Shown: positions 59,970 to 64,000 of the stretch, piece after piece
How positions within the stretch are numbered: the first letter of the stretch is position 1
Layout: every line of letters begins with the position of its first letter
Assembly: GCF_008386495.1 (NCBI RefSeq)
Contig: NZ_VTHJ01000022.1
Coordinates: forward strand, 1-64,000
DNA: 64,000 bases
Direction of reading: 5' to 3'
From: Streptomyces tailanensis
GTDB taxonomy: Bacteria > Actinomycetota > Actinomycetes > Streptomycetales > Streptomycetaceae
The notes under the pieces: generated by a model
What the model was told of the DNA's origin: nothing
What the model saw: the letters and a program-made list of their open reading frames with translations, nothing else
Databases searched by the model: none
Translations under genes and position numbers: made by a program

Positions 59970-61933
59970 TCGTACAGCTCCTCTTCGGCGAGGTACTTGA
60001 CCAGCTCCTCCTTGTCGAACAGGGCGAGCAGGTCGGGGCGGATGGGATCGGTGGTCTCGCGGGTGAGGGCGATCTGGCCGACGACCGGGTCCGTGGCCGC
60101 CAACCCGCCCGTAGGATCGGCCAGCCGGCACAGGAGGTTGATACGGCGCCACTCGCGCTCCATCGCCGGATGGTCCTCGCGGGTGTGGCCGCCGCGCGAC
60201 TCGGTGCGCTCCAGCGCGGCACGCGCCACGCACTCGCTGACCAGCAGCATGTTCCGCAGGTCCAGGGCGAGATGCCAGCCGGGGTTGAACTGCCGGTGCC
60301 CCTCGACCCCCGCCCGGCGCGTCCGTACCCGCAGATCGGCCAGCTTCTCCAGCGCCTGCTCCATCTCGCCCTCCCGGCGGATGATGCCGACCAGGTCGTT
60401 CATGGCCTGCTGGAGTTCCTGGTGGAGGGTGTACGGGTTCTCCGGCGGGCGTCCCTCCTGCTCGCCGGGTACCGGACCCTCGGCGGAGAACGGGCGCAGG
60501 GCCTCCGCGGCGGCCGTGTCGACCTGGCTGTCGTCCACCGACGGCCGTTCACCGCCCAGCCCAGCCGCGTACTCGGCCGCGTGCAGCCCGGCCCGGCGGC
60601 CGAACACCAGCAGGTCGGACAGGGAGTTGCCGCCCAGCCGGTTGGAGCCGTGCATACCGCCGGCCACCTCCCCGGCCGCGTACAGCCCCGGCACGCCGCG
60701 TGCGGCCGCCGTGTCCGACTCGACCGCGATGCCGCCCATCACGTAGTGACAGGTCGGCCCGACCTCCATCGCCTCCGCCGTGATGTCGACGTCCGCCAGC
60801 TCCTTGAACTGGTGGTACATGGAGGGGAGCCGGCGGCGGATGACCTCCGCCGGCATCCGCGTGGACACATCCAGGAACACACCGCCGTGCGGGGAGCCCC
60901 GGCCCGCCTTCACCTCCGCGTTGATGGCGCGGGCCACCTCGTCACGGGGGAGCAGCTCGGGCGGGCGGCGGTTGTGGTCCGGGTCCTCGTACCAGCGGTC
61001 GCCCTCCTCCTCGGACTCCGCGTACTTCTCCTTGAAGACGTCCGGGATGTAGTCGAACATGAACCGCTTGCCCTCGGAGTTCCGGAGCACCCCGCCGTCG
61101 CCGCGCACCGACTCGGTGACGAGGATGCCCTTCACCGACGGCGGCCAGACCATGCCCGTCGGATGGAACTGCACGAACTCCATGTTCAGCAGCGGCGCCC
61201 CCGCGAGCAGGGCCAGCGCGTGCCCGTCACCCGTGTACTCCCACGAGTTCGACGTCACCTTGAAGGACTTGCCGATGCCACCGGTGGCGATCACGACGGC
61301 GGGCGCTTCGAGGACGAAGAAACGGCCGGTCTCACGGTCGTACGCGAAGACCCCGGACACCCGGCTGCCGCCCGCGGCGGAGCCGCTGTCAGACACAGTC
61401 AGGACCCGGGTGACCGTGCACTCCTGGAACACCTTCAGCCGGGACTCGTAGTCCCCGGTCTCCTTGTGGTCCTCCTGCTGGAGCGCCACGATCTTCTGCT
61501 GGAGGGTGCGGATCAGCTCCAGACCCGTACGGTCGCCGACATGCGCCAGGCGCGGGTACTCGTGGCCGCCGAAGTTGCGCTGCGAGATGCGGCCGTCCTT
61601 CGTACGGTCGAAGAGGGCGCCCCAGGTCTCCAGCTCCCAGACCCGGTCGGGCGCCTCCTGGGCGTGCAGCTCGGCCATCCGCCACTGGTTGAGAAACTTG
61701 CCCCCGCGCATGGTGTCGCGGAAGTGCACCTGCCAGTTGTCGTTCTCGTTGACGTTGGCCATGGCGGCCGCGATGCCGCCCTCCGCCATCACGGTGTGCG
61801 CCTTGCCGAACAGCGACTTGCAGATCACGGCCGTACGGGCGCCCCGCTCCCGCGCCTCGATCGCGGCCCTGAGTCCGGCGCCCCCGGCGCCGACCACGAC
61901 GACGTCCCACTCCTGCCGGTCCACCACGGACAT
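59966..61933 (-). CDS. sdhA: Succinate dehydrogenase/fumarate reductase flavoprotein
   Basis: Catalytic subunit of complex II, oxidising succinate to fumarate with FAD. The 655-residue protein has the dinucleotide fold VVVVGAGGAGLRAAIEA, the flavin-linked region GKAHTVMAEGGIAAAM with the His expected to bind FAD, VQFHPTGMVWPP and active-site residues around LDVSTRMPAEVIRRR and GPTCHYVMGGIAVE, then GLYAAGEVAGGMHGSNRLGG. The C-terminal helical domain has GWHLALDLRNMLLVSECVAR. Fumarate made here is the substrate of the two fumarases at 27666 and 29334. Its ATG overlaps the anchor gene's stop by one base. Confidence 0.96.
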   Translation of the reverse strand: MSVVDRQEWDVVVVGAGGAGLRAAIEARERGARTAVICKSLFGKAHTVMAEGGIAAAMANVNENDNWQVHFRDTMRGGKFLNQWRMAELHAQEAPDRVWELETWGALFDRTKDGRISQRNFGGHEYPRLAHVGDRTGLELIRTLQQKIVALQQEDHKETGDYESRLKVFQECTVTRVLTVSDSGSAAGGSRVSGVFAYDRETGRFFVLEAPAVVIATGGIGKSFKVTSNSWEYTGDGHALALLAGAPLLNMEFVQFHPTGMVWPPSVKGILVTESVRGDGGVLRNSEGKRFMFDYIPDVFKEKYAESEEEGDRWYEDPDHNRRPPELLPRDEVARAINAEVKAGRGSPHGGVFLDVSTRMPAEVIRRRLPSMYHQFKELADVDITAEAMEVGPTCHYVMGGIAVESDTAAARGVPGLYAAGEVAGGMHGSNRLGGNSLSDLLVFGRRAGLHAAEYAAGLGGERPSVDDSQVDTAAAEALRPFSAEGPVPGEQEGRPPENPYTLHQELQQAMNDLVGIIRREGEMEQALEKLADLRVRTRRAGVEGHRQFNPGWHLALDLRNMLLVSECVARAALERTESRGGHTREDHPAMEREWRRINLLCRLADPTGGLAATDPVVGQIALTRETTDPIRPDLLALFDKEELVKYLAEEELYE

Positions 61934-62769
61934 CAGAACAACCTCGGATCATCGAAAGCGCCGGACGCGACCAGGTACACGTAGAAGTCGGCGAGCGCCA
62001 CGCTCACCAACGACGCCCAGGCCAGCAGCATGTGCTGGGCGTTGAGCTTCCCGACCCACTGCCACATCCGGTAGCGCACGGGATGCTTGGAGAAGTGCTT
62101 GAGCTTGCCGCCGACGATGTGCCGGCACGAGTGGCAGGACAGGGTGTACGCCCAGATCAGCACGATGTTGACGAGGAAGACGAGGGTGCCGAGGCCCATG
62201 TGGCCCCACTCGTAGTTCTCGTCGCGGAAGGCAAGGACGGTGTCGTACGTCAGGATCCCGGCGACGACGATCGCGGCGTAGAAGAAGTACCGGTGGATGT
62301 TCTGCAGGACCAGCGGGAAGCGGGTCTCACCGGTGTACTTCTTGTGCGGCTCGGCCACCGCGCAGGCGGGCGGGGACGCCCAGAAGCCGCGGTAGTACGC
62401 CTTGCGGTAGTAGTAGCAGGTCAGGCGGAAGCCGAGCGGGAAGATCAGGATGATGATGGCGGGCGAGATGCCCCACCAGCCGCCGAAGATCTCCCAGTTG
62501 GGGCCCGCGTGCATCGGCTCGCAGCGCTCCGCCAGACAGGGGGAGTAGAACGGCGAGACGTACGGGGCCGCGTAGTAGTGCGCGTCCGCGAAGGCCCGCC
62601 AGGTCGAGTACACGATGAAGGCCAGCAGCCCGGCGGCCGTGGCCGCGGGCGCCAGCCACCAACGGTCGGTCCGCAGATGCGGGACGGTGATCGCGGCGCG
62701 CGTACCGGTAAGTACGCCGCCGCGTCCGGGATGGGGTTCTGTTGCGGGTGGTTCCGTACCAGTGGCCAA
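61933..62769 (-). CDS. Succinate dehydrogenase membrane anchor subunit
   Basis: A 278-residue membrane protein, the single large anchor typical of Sdh1-type enzymes. Helices at ~45-62 (ATAAGLLAFIVYSTWRAF), ~100-118 (GISPAIIILIFPLGFRLTCY), ~165-185 (YFFYAAIVVAGILTYDTVLA), ~195-215 (GLGTLVFLVNIVLIWAYTL) and near the C-terminus (LAWASLVSVALADFYVYLV). Conserved His occur in the third and fourth regions (NIHRYFFY, LSCHSCRHIVGG), candidates for quinone or heme ligands. First membrane subunit of the operon; stop and sdhA ATG overlap (TGATG). Confidence 0.88.
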   Translation of the reverse strand: MATGTEPPATEPHPGRGGVLTGTRAAITVPHLRTDRWWLAPAATAAGLLAFIVYSTWRAFADAHYYAAPYVSPFYSPCLAERCEPMHAGPNWEIFGGWWGISPAIIILIFPLGFRLTCYYYRKAYYRGFWASPPACAVAEPHKKYTGETRFPLVLQNIHRYFFYAAIVVAGILTYDTVLAFRDENYEWGHMGLGTLVFLVNIVLIWAYTLSCHSCRHIVGGKLKHFSKHPVRYRMWQWVGKLNAQHMLLAWASLVSVALADFYVYLVASGAFDDPRLF

Positions 62770-62776
62770 CGTGGAC

Positions 62777-62868
62777 TCCCGGTCGGTTCTTATTCTTCGG
62801 TTGTCGAGCTCTCGGGTGCTTCGGGTGCCTCGGGTGTTCTGGGTGTTCTCGGGTCCGAGTGCTCGGGG
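62777..62868 (-). repeat. 9-bp imperfect tandem repeats between sdh operon genes
   Basis: Positions ~62811-62852 consist of repeats of the type TCGGGTG(C/T)T, then TCTGGGTGT and TCTCGGGTCC. They lie between the stop of the 96-residue gene and the start of the anchor gene, in a 99-bp gap. Confidence 0.6.
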
Positions 62869-63159
62869 TCAGGGGGCGTGGCGGTCGCGGGCGCCGAGGC
62901 CCTCGTCGTCCGTGTCCGTCCACAGGGTGTCGTCGTACGGCGTGTCGGGGATCGTGACGAGTTCGGGGCGCTTGGGGGACGTGGCGCCGGTGGCGGTCTC
63001 GCGCAGCAGCGCGACGCTCTCGCGCAGGTGATCGGCGTCGGTGCGGACGCGACGCATGTCGAGCCCACCCCCGCCGATCTGCTGTTCCAGGCGTCCCACC
63101 GACCGGTACAGGTCGTCGAGGCACCGCTGGACCGATGTCAGTTCATCTTGCACGGACAT
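62869..63159 (-). CDS. Small conserved protein heading the sdh operon
   Basis: A 96-residue acidic protein: SVQDELTSVQRCLDDLYRSV, GRLEQQIGGGGLDMRRVRTD, ADHLRESVALLRETA, then a tail with IPDTPYDDTLWTDTDDEGLG. The first two thirds form helices with a coiled-coil heptad look; no domain name comes to mind. Its position directly upstream of the anchor gene on the same strand suggests it is co-transcribed; a complex II assembly or regulatory role is speculation. Confidence 0.65.
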   Translation of the reverse strand: MSVQDELTSVQRCLDDLYRSVGRLEQQIGGGGLDMRRVRTDADHLRESVALLRETATGATSPKRPELVTIPDTPYDDTLWTDTDDEGLGARDRHAP

Positions 63160-63528
63160 GACTTGCCCTCACTTCCGCGGATCGAGGAGGACCGGGCGGC
63201 AACGTTCATGCGCCTGCGAGTGTTGCGCGTCACACGTTGCGCTGTGAAGGGATGTGCATCGATTGGCGGATTGCAGGCCTCCTCTGCACGCCCTCGCACG
63301 CTCGGTGTGCGCCGGGGGTCCGGTGTGGTGCGTTGCGTTACGCCGGGGATGTACGGGTGGTGCGTTGCGCCGCATGGGTGACTTTTCGCTCCGCGCCGCC
63401 GTGTCGCCTCGGTTGGTGAACCCTTTCCTCTCCAGGGTGGTCATAGATCTGATCAGCTCCATATGCCCCCAAACGTGATCATAAACCCCCTGGTCGCAGA
63501 TGGCGCGGCCCTGTCGGAGGTAGCAGAG
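63160..63528. other. Divergent regulatory region between sdh operon and substrate-binding protein gene
   Basis: 369 bp without a credible gene. GTTGCG occurs four times (63222, 63236, 63332, 63364), the first two as a direct repeat 14 bp apart just upstream of the sdh-operon start. The stretch 63430-63500 is comparatively AT-rich (CATAGATCTGATCAGC, CGTGATCATAAAC) and is a likely promoter region for the plus-strand gene. Confidence 0.45.
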
Positions 63529-64000
63529 ATGTCCCACGACGGCCTCGGCGTGCGCGCGGTCATGCGCTCGGTCGCCTTCCTCACCGCGGGTGCGCTCGCG
63601 GTGCCCCTGCTCAGCGCGTGCGGCGAGGACGACCCGGCGGGCAAGCCCGTCGCCGGCCAGGACATCGCCCCGGCGGACCGGAGCCTGCTCAAGGACGGCG
63701 GGACCCTGCGCTGGGCCGTGGACGCCGTGCCGGAGACGTTGAACACGTTCCAGGCGGACGCCGACCCGGCCACGACCCGGATCGCCGGCGCCGTACTGCC
63801 GTCGATGTACCGCCTCGACGCCGACGGACGCCCCCAGCCCAACCCCGACTACCTCGAGTCCGCGAAGGTCGTCGAACGCGAACCCCGCCAGGTCGTCCTC
63901 TACAAACTCAACCAACAGGCCGTGTGGAGCGACGGCCGGGAGATCGGCGCCGCCGACTTCGCCGCGCAGTGGCGGGCCCTGTCCGGCAAGGACTCGGCGT
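63529..64000 (+). CDS. ABC transporter peptide-type substrate-binding lipoprotein (partial)
   Basis: Open frame of 157 codons running off the right edge. ATG 63529 has GGAGG 8 bases upstream. The signal peptide ends in lipobox LLSAC with Cys31, then LLKDGGTLRWAVDAVPETLN and IAGAVLPSMYRLDADGRPQP, YKLNQQAVWSDGREIGAADF, AAQWRALSGKDSA: the start of an SBP_bac_5 (DppA/OppA-like) domain. It should capture peptides or similar solutes for an ABC importer whose permeases would lie beyond the window. Related proteins feed the Bld developmental cascade in Streptomyces, but that cannot be claimed here. Confidence 0.88.
   Translation, partial: MSHDGLGVRAVMRSVAFLTAGALAVPLLSACGEDDPAGKPVAGQDIAPADRSLLKDGGTLRWAVDAVPETLNTFQADADPATTRIAGAVLPSMYRLDADGRPQPNPDYLESAKVVEREPRQVVLYKLNQQAVWSDGREIGAADFAAQWRALSGKDSA

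Noticed and set aside
63160..63400. DnaA boxes or a Rex operator at the repeated GTTGCG motifs
   Set aside because: The motif does not match TTATCCACA-like DnaA boxes or the TGTGAAC-type Rex palindrome, and there is no origin context.

Overview
The window is a piece of a Streptomyces-type actinobacterial chromosome. Evidence: very high GC with strong G/C bias at third codon positions, many GTG starts, and marker families of the genus: a WhiB-family regulator, SpoIIE/HATPase partner-switch proteins, DUF1707, DUF4245 and DUF6542 proteins, and the gene order fumC, class I fumarase, DUF1707, whiB-like, glpX, DUF4245, nitroreductase, xseB, xseA, ispH, ppgK, DUF6542, ychF. I found no rRNA, tRNA, CRISPR array, integrase or transposase.

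Layout. 1-8403: a Tad/Flp pilus locus (TadE, TadA ATPase, TadB and TadC platform, Flp pilin, TadG) with an embedded histidine kinase/LuxR response regulator pair, a lipoprotein and an OmpA-like protein. 8477-11012: accessory patch with a frameshifted AbiEi/DUF559 pseudogene, a small GntR regulator, a short membrane protein and a RibD-like reductase. 11009-17814: AI-2E exporter family protein, lytic transglycosylase, PIN-PhoH ATPase, cis-prenyltransferase, a candidate 6C-type small RNA, and a winged-helix protein. 17892-21453: PadR-regulated ABC exporter operon with a dyad operator. 21862-27550: class A penicillin-binding protein, SpoIIE-type phosphatase, DUF402 protein. 27666-41296: the conserved metabolic block named above. 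41494-44170: a patch of decayed genes. 44393-53085: PLP enzyme, secreted subtilisin-like protease facing a broken serpin gene, DUF4190 membrane protein, GntR regulator, SPOR-like small protein, NUDIX hydrolase, RsbW-like ATPase. 53417-59218: large PAS-GAF-SpoIIE-HATPase sensor phosphatase, membrane proteins and an APH-family kinase. 59193-63159: succinate dehydrogenase operon. 63529-64000: start of a peptide-type ABC substrate-binding lipoprotein, cut by the window edge.

Theme: the two fumarases, succinate dehydrogenase, GlpX and PPGK give a central-carbon flavour, and three SpoIIE/HATPase proteins give a sigma-factor partner-switch flavour. Four accessory genes or gene remnants are broken while neighbouring core genes are intact. 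The non-coding space is rich in dispersed repeats located just after gene ends. The most interesting is a roughly 38-bp palindromic insertion for which both a filled and an empty copy of the surrounding repeat occur in this window; another copy lies within the apparent N-terminus of the Tad histidine kinase.
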